A stretch of 64,000 bases of DNA from Gemmatimonas groenlandica (GCF_013004105.1 NZ_CP053085.1:2914001-2978000), one strand, 5' to 3'; shown: positions 1 through 9,507, numbered from the stretch's first letter. Made by a program: numbers and translations. The notes: generated by a model not told the origin, from the sequence alone.

Positions 1-158
1 CCCCAAGACACGTTGTTGCCGGAAATGAGGCTAAGTGATACTCCAGCAACAGGTTAGAAAACGTTCATGTGCGAGTTATCCTCACCGTCGTCTCTGGTAC
101 AGGCCGTGCTGTTACCAGACCCGAGTGGGCAATCATCGTACTCTTTCGGAGAATAGAC

Positions 159-938
159 ATGGGTATCTCAAAGCTCGTCCTCGCTGCCGCTGTTGTGGCA
201 ATGCCGATGACGGCACAGGCGCAGTACTTCAGCAACGCATCCGTTCCGACCTCCGACGCGACTCCCTTCTGGGACGTGGTTTCTGACGACGACGGTCGCG
301 GCTGCAACATTGGTTACGTGCTCACCGGTGCGGCGACTTCCGCCTCGTGCAAGAACTGGCAGGTCGCCGCGGGCTACACGGCTCCGTACAACAACACGAC
401 CGTCGCCAACGCGTGGTTTGCGCATGCCAACGGCAACGTCAACGCGTCTGTCGGCTTCGCTTTCTACACGGGCGGCAATGCGCAGCTGACGTATTTTGGT
501 GGAATTGCCGGATCCAACCCGCTTCGCCCTCTCGTTATCCGCGATCTCCAGACCTACGCGATCCTGTACACGTTCAGCTCGGTGAACACCAGCTACACGT
601 TTACGGGCCCGGGCTTCTTCGACATCGGTATCGCGACCTACACGCCGTCGTCCCCGACTCCGAACTTCTTCTCGTACAGCGCAGGGTCTCCGAACCAGTT
701 TGCGGTTTTTGGAAATGGCGCGAAGGGCGCTACGTCGGCTGACTGTGGCGCGTCGGGATGCTGGGTCGGCGCCGAAGACAAGGTGAGCCCGTCCGATTTC
801 GATTACAACGACGGATTCCTCCGTATCACTGGAGCGTCTGCCTCTACTGTCGTGCCGGAGCCGTCAACTTACGTCCTGATGGCGAGCGGCCTCGTGGGCC
901 TCGCGGCCGTCGCCCGTCGCCGCAAGAACAACGCGTAA
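159..938 (+). CDS. PEP-CTERM sorted secreted protein, DUF4114-like
   Basis: This is a 259-residue exported protein of unknown function. An N-terminal signal peptide (about residues 1-22, ending AQA) is followed by a low-complexity beta-rich body. A segment at about residues 207-221 contains SDFDYNDG, the acidic DYND motif typical of DUF4114-like domains. The C-terminus from about residue 232 is a classic PEP-CTERM signal: VPEPST, a hydrophobic helix, then ARRRK. PEP-CTERM tails are processed by exosortase-type enzymes, none of which lies in this window. The ATG at 159 is chosen because GGAG precedes it and the signal peptide begins there; an in-frame GTG at 69 would add 30 unlikely residues. 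Confidence 0.85.
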   Translation: MGISKLVLAAAVVAMPMTAQAQYFSNASVPTSDATPFWDVVSDDDGRGCNIGYVLTGAATSASCKNWQVAAGYTAPYNNTTVANAWFAHANGNVNASVGFAFYTGGNAQLTYFGGIAGSNPLRPLVIRDLQTYAILYTFSSVNTSYTFTGPGFFDIGIATYTPSSPTPNFFSYSAGSPNQFAVFGNGAKGATSADCGASGCWVGAEDKVSPSDFDYNDGFLRITGASASTVVPEPSTYVLMASGLVGLAAVARRRKNNA

Positions 939-967
939 TGCGCAGTCTCTGAAAGTGAAGGTAGAGA

Positions 968-1003
968 AGGCCTCCGACTCGAGTCGGGGGCCTTTTCTGT
1001 TTC
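968..1003 (+). terminator. Rho-independent terminator after the PEP-CTERM gene
   Basis: A GC-rich near-perfect hairpin (arms 968-980 and 981-992, sharing GGCC and CCGACTC/GAGTCGG) is followed by a T-rich run, CTTTTCTGTTT. It begins about 30 bp after the stop at 938. Confidence 0.8.
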
Positions 1004-1648
1004 TACAGCTTGGATTGCTGGGGCGACGGCAGTCGGAGTTAGTCAATTGCTTGAGTGCTTTGTCTCTCGATTGAGCATCCGTTCGTCGAGGCGGGAACAG
1101 GGGACAGATCCCGACCGAGCGCATCGTGATACGGGCAGACGGGTGAGGGCGTAGGACACTGTCCAGGTGCTGCAAGAGCGGACCGTAGCCATGTACATGC
1201 CGTGCGTATTGGCGTGGACTTTCCTCGTCGCGCACGGCATGATGGCGAGCTTGAGACGCGAAGCCAACTGCGCGGATAAGACCGAGGCCGCGAGCGTCTT
1301 TGCGACGCGGAGCCGCGAGTTCGGCGCCGCAGGCCGCTCTCTTTGACTTCATTAGACGAGAGCGGATGTGATCGTTCCCGCTTGGGCTAACGCAGTCGAC
1401 TTGAGTACGAAGCGGCCCTCCCCGCGGCCACGTACCCGGAGTCTAGGCAATCGGCGCTGGCAGACATTATTGCTCTGCCTCTGGCCTAATAGAGCTAGCG
1501 AAGATCGTCGCAGTGACTGACAGGTCGCGTGGCTGGCAAGGCCAGACGAAAGCGCCAGGGACCTCGGCCCATGGGTTGGGGCCCCACGAATCTTCGATTA
1601 GCAGGCGCTTCACACGGCGCGCCACCGCTCACCTTGCATTTCCCGCCC
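1004..1648. other. 645-bp intergenic region without a supported gene
   Basis: No open frame here has a credible start, a family motif or coding-like composition; the antisense frame across 864-1352 is Arg/Ser-rich and resembles no family I know. A short string near 1095 (GGGGACAGATC) resembles sequence often seen near REP-associated transposase genes, but no transposase remnant could be read on either strand. Confidence 0.5.
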
Positions 1649-3793
1649 CTACTCCACCCGCACCACCGCCACCCGCAATCCCGCCGGCGCCGCGGTCGCG
1701 CCACCCTCGCCGCGCAGCTCAATCAACTGCCCGCCAGCCTGCGCGCCGTCAAAGCTGAAGTAGCTGCTGCTGAACGCCCGCAGCTGCTGCACGGGCAGCG
1801 TGAACGACCCGAAGCTCATCGACCGCGCTCTTAGAGGAGCGGCCGAGAACGCGCCCGGGTACGTGCCGGCCAGGCCGCTCCATACGTCGGCCACGTTCCA
1901 GCTCGGGAAGGTGAGCTGCTTGCGGGCCGGCGTGAAGCCAGCCACGTCGTCCACCGCGTTGGCCAGCGCCCAATCGGCCAGCAGCTCGCCAGCCGGACGG
2001 CCGGTGCGCTGCGCGAGGTTGGCCAGACCGGTCTGGGCGCCGCCCTTCACCAGCGCCTTGAGCCACGCGCCTTCGCTGGTCGCGTACTGATCGGCCGCCC
2101 AACGCACTAGCGACCAGCCGCTCGCGTAGAAGGTCACGTCGTTGTTCGTCGACGCGCCCAACGGCGACAGGGTGTCCACGCCGCGCAGGTACTGGTGCAG
2201 CATCGAGAAGTGCTTCCACATCATCAGCGGACGGTCGTCGCACTGGTACACTTCGCAGCGCACCGTGGTGGCGAAGCCGGTGTTGCCCTTCCAGCTGCCG
2301 CCGCTCGTGAAGGTGCGCGAGTACAGCTCCTCGGCGATGCGCGCCGTGCTCTCTTCCAGCCACGACTCTTCGAACGGCGTGTTGCTGGCCAGGCGCTCGG
2401 CGAAGCTGGCCAGGTGCTTCCCTTCGTGGATCACCGTGCTGCGCATGGCGCGGCGCCAATCGGCCGGCGTCTCAGTGGCGGTGGCCACACGAGCGTAGAA
2501 CACTTCGTTCTCGTTGCTCGCGGCGAAGGTGCTCTTCGGGTAGAAGTTGCAGGCGCTCACATAGCCCGCCGTGCCGGCCACGGAATCGTTCACGAAGCGC
2601 GTGAACAGCATCGTCACTCGGCCGTCGCCGTTCATGGCGCCGTTCATCGCCAACGGGTCGCCGATGTTGTCGCGCAGCAACGGATACTGCACGCGGTCGA
2701 ACTCGTCGCCGATGGCGCGATAGTCGGCGTCCATCGTGCGGGCGCGCGGGGCGGCCACGTCTTCCAGCACCACCGCGCGCGAGCCGGCGTACACCACGCG
2801 GGCCTGCACATCACGGCCGGCGCTGCAGCTGTTGTACAGCGCCTTCATGGTGACCACGTCGCCCACGTTCAGTGACGCGGCGCTCGAGGCCATCGCGACG
2901 CCGAGGCGATTCGTCTTCTCGGCCCGCGCCGCGGTCCACTGCGTGGTGGCCGAGCCGGCCCGCGCGGCGATCGTGCGCTGCGCGTCCAGCTGGTTGTCAT
3001 GACGCGACTCGGCGGCCGCAGCCTGCTGGGCCACCAGCGATTCGGTGCGCATGCCCGGCAACAGCGACGCGTTGATCAACGTGCTTGGGCTGGACGTAGC
3101 AACCATGCTGCCGAACGCCTGCGGGTTCTTCATGGCCGACATCTGCCCGGCCATCGCGCCAGTGCCGGTGCCGCGCAGTTCGAAGGCGCTGCTGGCCGAG
3201 GCCACGTCGCTGGTGTTCACCACGGCCAGCATGTAGCGCGCGGTGCCGGTGGCGGGGGCCACCAGCTCGGTGCAGCGCACGTCATCGGCCGAGAGCAGGT
3301 TGGCCGACTCGCCGGCCTTGAGGGCGAGGCGGTTGGCGGCGCGCACCGGCACGGTGGCGCTAAGCACGGTGCCGGCGACGGTGAGCGTGACCGGCTGCGT
3401 GGCGGTGGCGGCGCAAGGCAGCGCGCCCACGGGCACGATGGCATCGATGCGGGTGGCGGAAGCGCTGCGCACCTGCAGCACCACACCGCCGACGGTGAGG
3501 CTGATGGAATCGACGGCGTGGGCGAGGTTCTCGCCGGTGATCACCACTGAGGCGCCGGAAACCAGCGTATCGGGCGAAAACTGGGAAAGGCGCGGGATGA
3601 GCGGCACGGCGTTCGTCCCGGAAATCGGCGGAGCGGCGGGCGGCTTTGCCACAGACAGAGGAGCCACTGCGTCAGCGCCGCTGCATCCCTGCAACACCCC
3701 CAAAGCGCATGCCATCACACTCGCGGCACGCGTCGCACGCCGAAATTCGGCGCCGATCTTGGAAGTCGTTGAATTGGATGCAGTTATGGTCAT
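1649..3793 (-). CDS. Lipoprotein with IPT/TIG domain and M30-like metallopeptidase motif
   Basis: This is a predicted exported lipoprotein of 714 residues. The lipobox LQGC puts the acylated Cys at residue 37. An IPT/TIG-like immunoglobulin fold lies at about residues 60-150 (FSPDTLVSGASVVITGENL). The distal half carries HEGKH at about residue 453 and, about 23 residues later, WLEESTARIAEE. This HExxH plus downstream Glu arrangement resembles M30 (hyicolysin-type) zinc peptidases, so a surface or periplasmic protease is inferred. The start is uncertain: the ATG at 3793 is used, but a GTG at 3829 is in frame, and neither has a clear ribosome-binding site. The assignment to M30 rests on motif spacing only. 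Confidence 0.7.
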   Translation of the reverse strand: MTITASNSTTSKIGAEFRRATRAASVMACALGVLQGCSGADAVAPLSVAKPPAAPPISGTNAVPLIPRLSQFSPDTLVSGASVVITGENLAHAVDSISLTVGGVVLQVRSASATRIDAIVPVGALPCAATATQPVTLTVAGTVLSATVPVRAANRLALKAGESANLLSADDVRCTELVAPATGTARYMLAVVNTSDVASASSAFELRGTGTGAMAGQMSAMKNPQAFGSMVATSSPSTLINASLLPGMRTESLVAQQAAAAESRHDNQLDAQRTIAARAGSATTQWTAARAEKTNRLGVAMASSAASLNVGDVVTMKALYNSCSAGRDVQARVVYAGSRAVVLEDVAAPRARTMDADYRAIGDEFDRVQYPLLRDNIGDPLAMNGAMNGDGRVTMLFTRFVNDSVAGTAGYVSACNFYPKSTFAASNENEVFYARVATATETPADWRRAMRSTVIHEGKHLASFAERLASNTPFEESWLEESTARIAEELYSRTFTSGGSWKGNTGFATTVRCEVYQCDDRPLMMWKHFSMLHQYLRGVDTLSPLGASTNNDVTFYASGWSLVRWAADQYATSEGAWLKALVKGGAQTGLANLAQRTGRPAGELLADWALANAVDDVAGFTPARKQLTFPSWNVADVWSGLAGTYPGAFSAAPLRARSMSFGSFTLPVQQLRAFSSSYFSFDGAQAGGQLIELRGEGGATAAPAGLRVAVVRVE

Positions 3794-3886
3794 ATGCTCG
3801 ACAGTCACCGTGTGGGCCCGATCCTTCACTCTGCAAGGAAGGGAGCAACTGGCGTGCCGGACTCGACCATAAAGCCATGATTCTTT

Positions 3887-4900
3887 CTACTTGCTGGCGC
3901 CTCCAGAAGCCGTGAGCTCGAGATCAGCCACTACTGGCTGATGCTCCGACGGGAACCCACTCAGCACGCGGGCACCGCGCACCGTGAAATCGCTCGACAC
4001 CAGCACGTGGTCGATCCGCACGCGGTGCCGGCCGGCGAACATGGTGTGCCCGAAGCCCCACCCGGCTTCGCTGATGGCGTTGCGCAGCCACATCCAGTCG
4101 TGGCGCAGCGCTCGCGACTCCACAGGGAGGTTGAAGTCTCCGGCCACCACAATGGGGCCTCGGTGACTCTCCCTCATCCAGGCCGCGATCGCCCCCGAGG
4201 CCTCGGCGCGCTGCTGCACACTCTCCTCAAGCAGATCGCCGCTCCCCTGCCGCGCGGCAAATAGCGCGGTTCGTGGACTCGGGAGATGAACCGTGCCGAT
4301 ACGGACCGTGGCGCCCTGCCACTCCACGCTGAACCCCACCGCCCGCCCCTCTTTGCGTGTGCCGTGCAGCTGCACCGGCGAACGCACCGCCAAGCGCGTG
4401 GCGACGCAGAACTCGGATTCGCGGAACACCTGGTATCGCCGGTCGGCGGCCTGCATCGCGGTCGCGACCTCCGGCGCACAGTCCTGCATCACGATCACGT
4501 CGGCGTCCCACGCCAGCAGGTCGGTGTCGATGCGCTGCGCCAAAGTGGCCGAGCGATCGGTGTTGTAGGTAACGATCCGCAACGTCTTCCCCGCCCCTCC
4601 TCCACTCCCCATCGCACTTCGTAGCGAAATTAGGCTCGGAATCTCGAAGCCACTGACCTGGAACAGCGTGACCAGACTGCCCACGATCGCGGCGGCAGTC
4701 ACCCATCGGCGCGCCACGAGTGACAGCGGGATCAGGAGCAGCCATGGGAACACCAGAATCCACCGGGGGCCGAACAGCAGGAGCATGCCGAGCGCATTGC
4801 TGTCGCCGGCGGTCGCCACGGCCGCGGCAACGAGGGCCATGCCGAGCGCGTAGCCGACCACAGCGACCGTGATCACCGTGCGGGCTTTACCGCTTCTCAT
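3887..4900 (-). CDS. Membrane-anchored endonuclease/exonuclease/phosphatase (EEP) family protein
   Basis: Three hydrophobic segments (about residues 9-85) are followed by an EEP (DNase I-like) domain. Visible active-site signatures are the Asn of TYNTD, the acidic QDCAPE strand, GDFN at about residue 252 and SEHQP near the C-terminus, which replaces the usual SDHRP. EEP enzymes cleave phosphodiester bonds in nucleic acids or phospholipids; the substrate cannot be read from sequence. The ATG at 4900 is preceded by AAGGAG. The gene is a paralogue of the one at 9624-10991, sharing the same membrane segment (FGPRW versus YGPRW), but lacks that protein's zinc-ribbon. Confidence 0.85.
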   Translation of the reverse strand: MRSGKARTVITVAVVGYALGMALVAAAVATAGDSNALGMLLLFGPRWILVFPWLLLIPLSLVARRWVTAAAIVGSLVTLFQVSGFEIPSLISLRSAMGSGGGAGKTLRIVTYNTDRSATLAQRIDTDLLAWDADVIVMQDCAPEVATAMQAADRRYQVFRESEFCVATRLAVRSPVQLHGTRKEGRAVGFSVEWQGATVRIGTVHLPSPRTALFAARQGSGDLLEESVQQRAEASGAIAAWMRESHRGPIVVAGDFNLPVESRALRHDWMWLRNAISEAGWGFGHTMFAGRHRVRIDHVLVSSDFTVRGARVLSGFPSEHQPVVADLELTASGGASK

Positions 4901-4949
4901 TCGCTGTCACGCTCCTTAAATCCCAAGGGTACACTCCCCCCATACCCCG

Positions 4950-6128
4950 ATGTCGATGACCGCACCGTCTTCTGCCGACCTCACCCGCGCGCCCCTCACG
5001 ATGTTTTCCGAGGAGGAGGAGCTGTTCCGCGCTGCCGTGGCCGACCTGGCCGAGCAGGAAGTGCGGCCGCGTGTTCGCGCGATGGAGGACGCCGGTAGGA
5101 TCGACCCCGCACTGACCGCGAAGTTCGTCGAACTCGGGCTCATGGGCATCGAATTGCCGGAAGAGGTGGGTGGTGCCGGCGGATCGCTCATGATGGTGGC
5201 GATCGCGGTGGAAGAGCTCAGCAAGGTAGACGCGTCGGCGGCGATTCAGGTGGACGTGCAGAACACGCTCGTGAATTACCCGCTGTACCGCTACGGCAAC
5301 GCTGAGCAGCGCGCACGCATTCTGCCGCGCATGACGGCGGGCACGATCGGGGCCTATGCACTTTCGGAGCCGGGATCGGGGTCGGACGCGTTCGGTTTGG
5401 CCACGCGGGCCGAAAAGGTCGACGGCGGCTGGACGCTGAACGGATCGAAGGCGTGGATCACGAACGGCGGTGAAGCCGATGTGTTCGTGGTGTTCGCGAA
5501 CACGCGTCCCGACATGGGCTACAAGGGGATCACCGCGTTCATCGTGGAGCGTGGCGCGACCGGCTTCTCGGTGGGCAAGAAGGAGCACAAGCTCGGCATC
5601 TGCGCGTCGAGCACAACGTCGCTGCACTTTGAGAATACGTTCGTGAGCGACGCGAATGTGCTGGGCGACGTGGGGATCGGCTACAAGATCGCGATCGAAA
5701 CGCTGAACGAAGGGCGCATCGGCATCGGCGCCCAGATGATCGGCGTGGCGCAGGGCGCGATGACCGCAGCCGTGGCGCACCTCAAGGAGCGCAAGCAGTT
5801 CGGCAAGTCGCTGTCGGAGTTCCAGGGCATTCAGTTCCAGGTGGCGCAGGCGGCCACGGAACTCGAAGCGGCGCGACTGATGGTGTACAACGCAGCGCGA
5901 TTGAAGGACGCGGGGCAGGACATCGCGCGTGAAGGGGCGATGGCGAAGTTGTACTCCTCGCAGATGGCCGAGCGCGTGACGTCGCTGTGCGTGGAGCTGT
6001 TCGGCGGGTACGGGTATACGCGCGAGTATCCGGTGGAGAAGTTCTATCGTGACGCGAAGATCGGCACGATTTACGAGGGGACGAGCAATATGCAGTTGCA
6101 GACGATCGCTAAAGCGGTGCTCAGATAG
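4950..6128 (+). CDS. Short/branched-chain acyl-CoA dehydrogenase
   Basis: This 392-residue FAD enzyme has the complete acyl-CoA dehydrogenase fold: N-terminal helical domain, middle beta domain (ALSEPGSGSDAF, WITNGGEADVF) and C-terminal helical domain with FGGYGYTREYPVEK and RDAKIGTIYEGTSN. The Glu in YEGTSN (about residue 375) is the expected catalytic base. QVDVQNTLVNYPL and NEGRIGIGAQM resemble the 2-methylbutyryl/short branched-chain subgroup, so a role in branched-chain amino-acid or fatty-acid oxidation is likely. It is divergent from the EEP gene, with 49 bp between starts. The start could be the ATG at 4950 or 4956. Confidence 0.92.
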   Translation: MSMTAPSSADLTRAPLTMFSEEEELFRAAVADLAEQEVRPRVRAMEDAGRIDPALTAKFVELGLMGIELPEEVGGAGGSLMMVAIAVEELSKVDASAAIQVDVQNTLVNYPLYRYGNAEQRARILPRMTAGTIGAYALSEPGSGSDAFGLATRAEKVDGGWTLNGSKAWITNGGEADVFVVFANTRPDMGYKGITAFIVERGATGFSVGKKEHKLGICASSTTSLHFENTFVSDANVLGDVGIGYKIAIETLNEGRIGIGAQMIGVAQGAMTAAVAHLKERKQFGKSLSEFQGIQFQVAQAATELEAARLMVYNAARLKDAGQDIAREGAMAKLYSSQMAERVTSLCVELFGGYGYTREYPVEKFYRDAKIGTIYEGTSNMQLQTIAKAVLR

Positions 6129-6154
6129 TGCGCGCCGCGCGCACGAGGTAGTGG

Positions 6155-6760
6155 ATGGCCGACGCCGAACGATCAAAGCTGCGCCGCGCGATTCGTAATC
6201 CGGGATACGCCGCATCCGTCTTGCTGGCGCTCGGTAAGGGATATTTCTACAAGCGATATCTCCCACTCCGCGGTATTCGATTCTCCGCCGGCCGAAATTT
6301 TCTCGTATTCGGTCGCCTTACAGTGCGCGGCCCTGGCAAGGTGGAATTCGGAGACAACGTGAACGTGTCGATGCATGTGACGCCGTTTACTCACGACGTC
6401 AACGCAGTCATCTCCGTCGGCGATCACTGCTTTCTCAACGGCGTTCGGTTCGGCTGTGCGACGCGCATCCAGGTCGGGGCCGATTGCATTCTGGCGGAAG
6501 CGCGGATCATGGATAGCAACTTTCACTCGACCCGGGCCGATCGTTGGAATCCGGATGCACCGGTGAAGACGGCCGCGGTAATCCTCGAGAGGAATGTTTG
6601 GGTTGCGGCAGATGCCGGAATCCTGCCGGGTACTCGCATTGGCGAGAATAGCGTGGTTGGATTCGCCGCCGTATGTAACGGTTCGTATCCGGCGAATTCA
6701 CTTATCGCTGGGAATCCAGCCATTGTAGTGCGGCAGATTGAGCAAGCGCCACAGGAGTGA
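6155..6760 (+). CDS. Left-handed beta-helix acyltransferase (WbbJ/LpxA-like)
   Basis: This 201-residue protein has imperfect hexapeptide repeats ([IV]-G-x-x-x-x pattern, e.g. ISVGDHCFLNGV, IQVGADCILAEA, IGENSVVGF) and the closing motif AGNPAIVVR typical of cytoplasmic O-acetyltransferases. A loop insertion with NFHSTRADRW contains the His expected in the active site. Such enzymes acetylate sugars in polysaccharide or LPS synthesis; the acceptor here is unknown. It is 26 bp downstream of the acyl-CoA dehydrogenase and overlaps the next gene by four bases (GTGA). Its composition looks less GC-rich than its neighbours, which may indicate transfer. Confidence 0.85.
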   Translation: MADAERSKLRRAIRNPGYAASVLLALGKGYFYKRYLPLRGIRFSAGRNFLVFGRLTVRGPGKVEFGDNVNVSMHVTPFTHDVNAVISVGDHCFLNGVRFGCATRIQVGADCILAEARIMDSNFHSTRADRWNPDAPVKTAAVILERNVWVAADAGILPGTRIGENSVVGFAAVCNGSYPANSLIAGNPAIVVRQIEQAPQE

Positions 6761-8074
6761 GACCGACGGCTAGCGCTGTCGCCCTTCTCGTCGCCAGCAT
6801 CGTCCTAGTGACGGTGGCTACGCTGGCACCGATGGGTGCGATTCCAGCAGGTCAGATACCGCCTCGCTGGTGTCTGTCGTGTGGTGGTTTGTGGCTGACT
6901 GATGGCATCAGCAACGTGGTGTTGTTCGCTCCCTTCGGATTGGCGCTGGCGATCTTGGGGGTGCGGTGGTGGGTTGTGTTGGTGCTTTCGGCGGGGTTCT
7001 CGCTGGGGGTGGAGTACCTGCAGTCGATCGGGGTGCCGCCAGCGCGCTCGGCGGCTTGGGCGGATGTGGTGGCGAATGGGATGGGTGGATTGGCGGGCGT
7101 GTGGCTACTGGCGCTGCGCGGGTGGTTGTTCCCGGCGTCGTGGCTGCGTGGCGGTGCGGCTAGCTTGGGGGTGGGCGGCGGGGGGGGTGCTGCTCTTCGC
7201 GCTCACCAGTGCGGCTTTGGGGCCGCGGTCGGGGGATCTCGATGCGCCGTGCGAGAAGTCTGAAGTGGACCGTGCTTCGACTACCAGGTATGGCGTGAGT
7301 CCGCTGCCGTTTACGCCGGGGCATGGATGGTTTGGCGGACTTGCCGACACGCTGGCGGTGAACGGCTTCACGACGACGCACCGGGGGACGGGGCCGCTGA
7401 TCGCTGTGGTATGGCGGGAGCCGGCTGTGGTGGCGATGCGCGTCGTGCTGCGCGGGCGCGAAGAGGGCGGCGCGCTGGTGCCGATCGGCTATCTGCATGT
7501 CGCAGGAGACTCGTCGGCGGTGGCGTTCGTGGGCGAGGACGACCTCGCGGCGCGGCTGGTGGTCACGCGCCGGGCCTGGGACTGGGGGCTGGCCATGCCC
7601 ACGCTTTGGCTGGACGGCGTGTTCGCGGGGCGGTCGGTGAGCGACCCGCGGCCGGTGGTGCTCGAGGCGTGGAGCGCGCCGGATACGCTGCGGTTGTCGG
7701 CCACGTCGGCGGCGTTCACGGGATCACGGGCGGTGGCGCTGACGCCGGTGATCGGGTGGGCGCTGATTCAGACGGTTTTTGCGATTGGTGGGAGTTTTGC
7801 GCTATTGGCGCATGTATGCTGGCTTGCTGCGCTTATGGTGCCGATCGGATGGTGGGGGATTCAGGCCGGCGCGCGGAGTTGGCGCGTGTTGGGGATCGCG
7901 ATGTTGTGGCTCTGGGTGGGTGCGGCGGCGATGCCGCGGTTCTTTGGAGTGGCCCCGGTGGGCATGCGCGACTGGCTGTTGATGATGGCGCTACTGGCCG
8001 CGGGAGCGGCGGCGGGGCGCTACGCGGCGAATACGCCGCGACGCTCCAGCGCCAGCTCAATTTCGCGGACCTGA
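6757..8074 (+). pseudogene. VanZ-family membrane protein with C-terminal LamG-like domain, frameshifted
   Basis: The first frame (6757-7263) starts at a GTG overlapping the upstream stop and encodes a VanZ domain: TM helices plus NVVLFAPFGLAL and GVEYLQSIG. At a run of eight G (7180-7187) the conserved reading continues in another frame (VLLFALTSAALGPRSG onward, to 8074). That frame holds a beta-rich domain resembling the concanavalin/LamG-like module known from some VanZ proteins, then more TM helices. Removing one G joins both parts into about 438 residues. The shift is either real, a slippage switch, or a sequencing error in the homopolymer. Confidence 0.75.
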
Positions 8075-8514
8075 GGGAAGCGAGGCGTGAGGTCCTGAAG
8101 CGTCTGCCTGGGGTGCAGTGCCAAGTGGATCAGGTGCCGCAGTGTCGAGGTGGCGAGCGTTTTCTCCCCTCGCAGCGCTTTGCTCAAATATCCCGCTGAA
8201 AGCGCCATGACCTGTTCGATTTCCACTTGGCGCCATCCGTCATCAAGCAGTGTAGCGACGAGTTCCTTCGTTGCCGCGATGCGCTTCGTCGTGTACTCCG
8301 CTTCGAGCAGCGTATCTAGCGACTCTGCATGCGCTCCTCTCTCCCGCAGCTCCCCGCAGACATTGCAGACGGGAACAAGCAAGGAAGTCGTGAGCACGAG
8401 TGCTCGCTCGTCACGATAAGCAAACGCGCGACCCTTCACATCTGTAGGCTGAAAGCGTCCGACGCCACACGCACCACATGGACGGTCGGTCAACGCGAGC
8501 TGTTCTCGTTTCAT
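8020..8514 (-). CDS. YgiT/MqsA-like zinc-finger HTH regulator (orphan antitoxin-like)
   Basis: This 164-residue protein has an N-terminal zinc finger with two Cys pairs (CGACG and CNVCGE, about residues 12-50) and a C-terminal XRE-type helix-turn-helix (WRQVEIEQVMALSAGYLSKALRG). This is the MqsA/YgiT antitoxin architecture. No MqsR or DUF4258 toxin gene can be read next to it, so it may be an orphan regulator. Its ATG at 8514 is preferred over the longer frame beginning at 8673, whose extra residues look noncoding. Its 3' end overlaps the end of the VanZ-like gene by about 55 bp, in convergent orientation. Confidence 0.75.
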   Translation of the reverse strand: MKREQLALTDRPCGACGVGRFQPTDVKGRAFAYRDERALVLTTSLLVPVCNVCGELRERGAHAESLDTLLEAEYTTKRIAATKELVATLLDDGWRQVEIEQVMALSAGYLSKALRGEKTLATSTLRHLIHLALHPRQTLQDLTPRFPQVREIELALERRGVFAA

Positions 8515-8878
8515 ACAGCTACTCGTCGTAGGGATCGAACGCCTCAATGAATGACCGGTTCTCGGGCCGACCGCGCATAAACAATGAAACGCACCCGAGG
8601 CGACGGCCGATTGGAATGCGGCCAGCGGAAAGACGGGACCCGGCACGACCTTGGGCCTACGAAAATGCCGCAATGGGACTCAGTCCTACTATCGGTTGAT
8701 TTTGTGCCGCGCGCAACCCCAACGCGGCGCTTCGCCGACCACGATATCGATGCGGTGAACAAACGCCGCATCGCCGTATTGCGAGCTAGGTCAATACGCC
8801 GCCCGCTCCGTGGTGCCGTCTCAATGTCATCATGATGCGGAGTGAGCCGACTGATCCGCTCGGGAGTATCATTCGACT
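8515..8878. other. 364-bp intergenic region between divergent genes
   Basis: This region separates the zinc-finger regulator (-) from the YggT-like gene (+). A 75-codon minus frame (8544-8771) lies where a toxin partner would be expected, but shows no recognisable toxin motif and does not run into the regulator. I see no supported gene; the last 12 bp hold the -10 box of the next gene. Confidence 0.5.
8867..8872 (+). promoter_or_regulatory. -10 box of leaderless YggT-like gene
   Basis: TATCAT lies exactly 6 nt before the ATG at 8879, placing the predicted transcription start at the start codon. There is no Shine-Dalgarno sequence. Confidence 0.55.
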
Positions 8879-9475
8879 ATGCTCGGATCCATCGTCGGTG
8901 TTCTCGATCTGCTCCTTGGTGTGCTGCGCCCCGCGGTCTTCGTGGCCGGTGCCTTTACCGCCGTGGCGGCGGCGGTGTCGTACAGCGTGCGCACCCGCAA
9001 GATCTCGCCCTTCTCCCCCTTCGCGCGCTTTTCCCGCGACAAGGTGGACCCGTGGCTGATCGCCCCCATGGAACGCCGCATCATGCGCGCCGGCGGCACG
9101 CCGTACGCCGCCCCCTGGTGGGCCCTGGCCGCCGTGATCGTGGGTGGACTCATCCTGCTCTCGGCCGTGGGCTTCGTGCGAGATCAGCTGATGATGCTGG
9201 CGTACATGAGCGGCTCTGGCTCATCGCTGGCCGCGCTGCTGGTGCACTGGACGTTCAGCGTGCTGAAGGTTGCGCTGTTCGCCCGCGTGATCTCGAGCTG
9301 GGTGGGCGGCAGCCCGTACTCCAAGTGGTGGCGCTGGTCGTACGTGCTCACCGAATGGTTCTTAGGCCCGCTGCGTCAGGTGATCCCGACGATCGGCATG
9401 ATCGACATCACGGTGATCATTGCGTACTTCGGCCTCGGGATACTGGAGTCGGTGATTACTAGCGCGTTGCTCTAG
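8879..9475 (+). CDS. YggT-family membrane protein
   Basis: This 198-residue integral membrane protein has an N-terminal TM helix, a basic cytoplasmic stretch (VRTRKISPFSPFARFSRDK), a second TM helix and a C-terminal YGGT domain (ARVISSWVGG, then FLGPLRQVIPTIGMIDITVIIA). YggT proteins are small inner-membrane proteins with proposed roles in envelope or osmotic homeostasis; function here is unknown. The start has no Shine-Dalgarno but has TATCAT six bases upstream, consistent with leaderless translation. Confidence 0.75.
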   Translation: MLGSIVGVLDLLLGVLRPAVFVAGAFTAVAAAVSYSVRTRKISPFSPFARFSRDKVDPWLIAPMERRIMRAGGTPYAAPWWALAAVIVGGLILLSAVGFVRDQLMMLAYMSGSGSSLAALLVHWTFSVLKVALFARVISSWVGGSPYSKWWRWSYVLTEWFLGPLRQVIPTIGMIDITVIIAYFGLGILESVITSALL

Positions 9476-9507
9476 CCGGCCACGGTTGCAACCGTCTGAT
9501 TTCACAC

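Noticed and set aside
864-1352. Minus-strand open frame in the first intergenic region
   Set aside because: It begins in noncoding sequence, runs into the 3' end of the PEP-CTERM gene and terminator, and has no motif.
4887-6266. 459-codon minus-strand open frame
   Set aside because: It is antisense to the acyl-CoA dehydrogenase and reads as His/Arg-rich shadow sequence.
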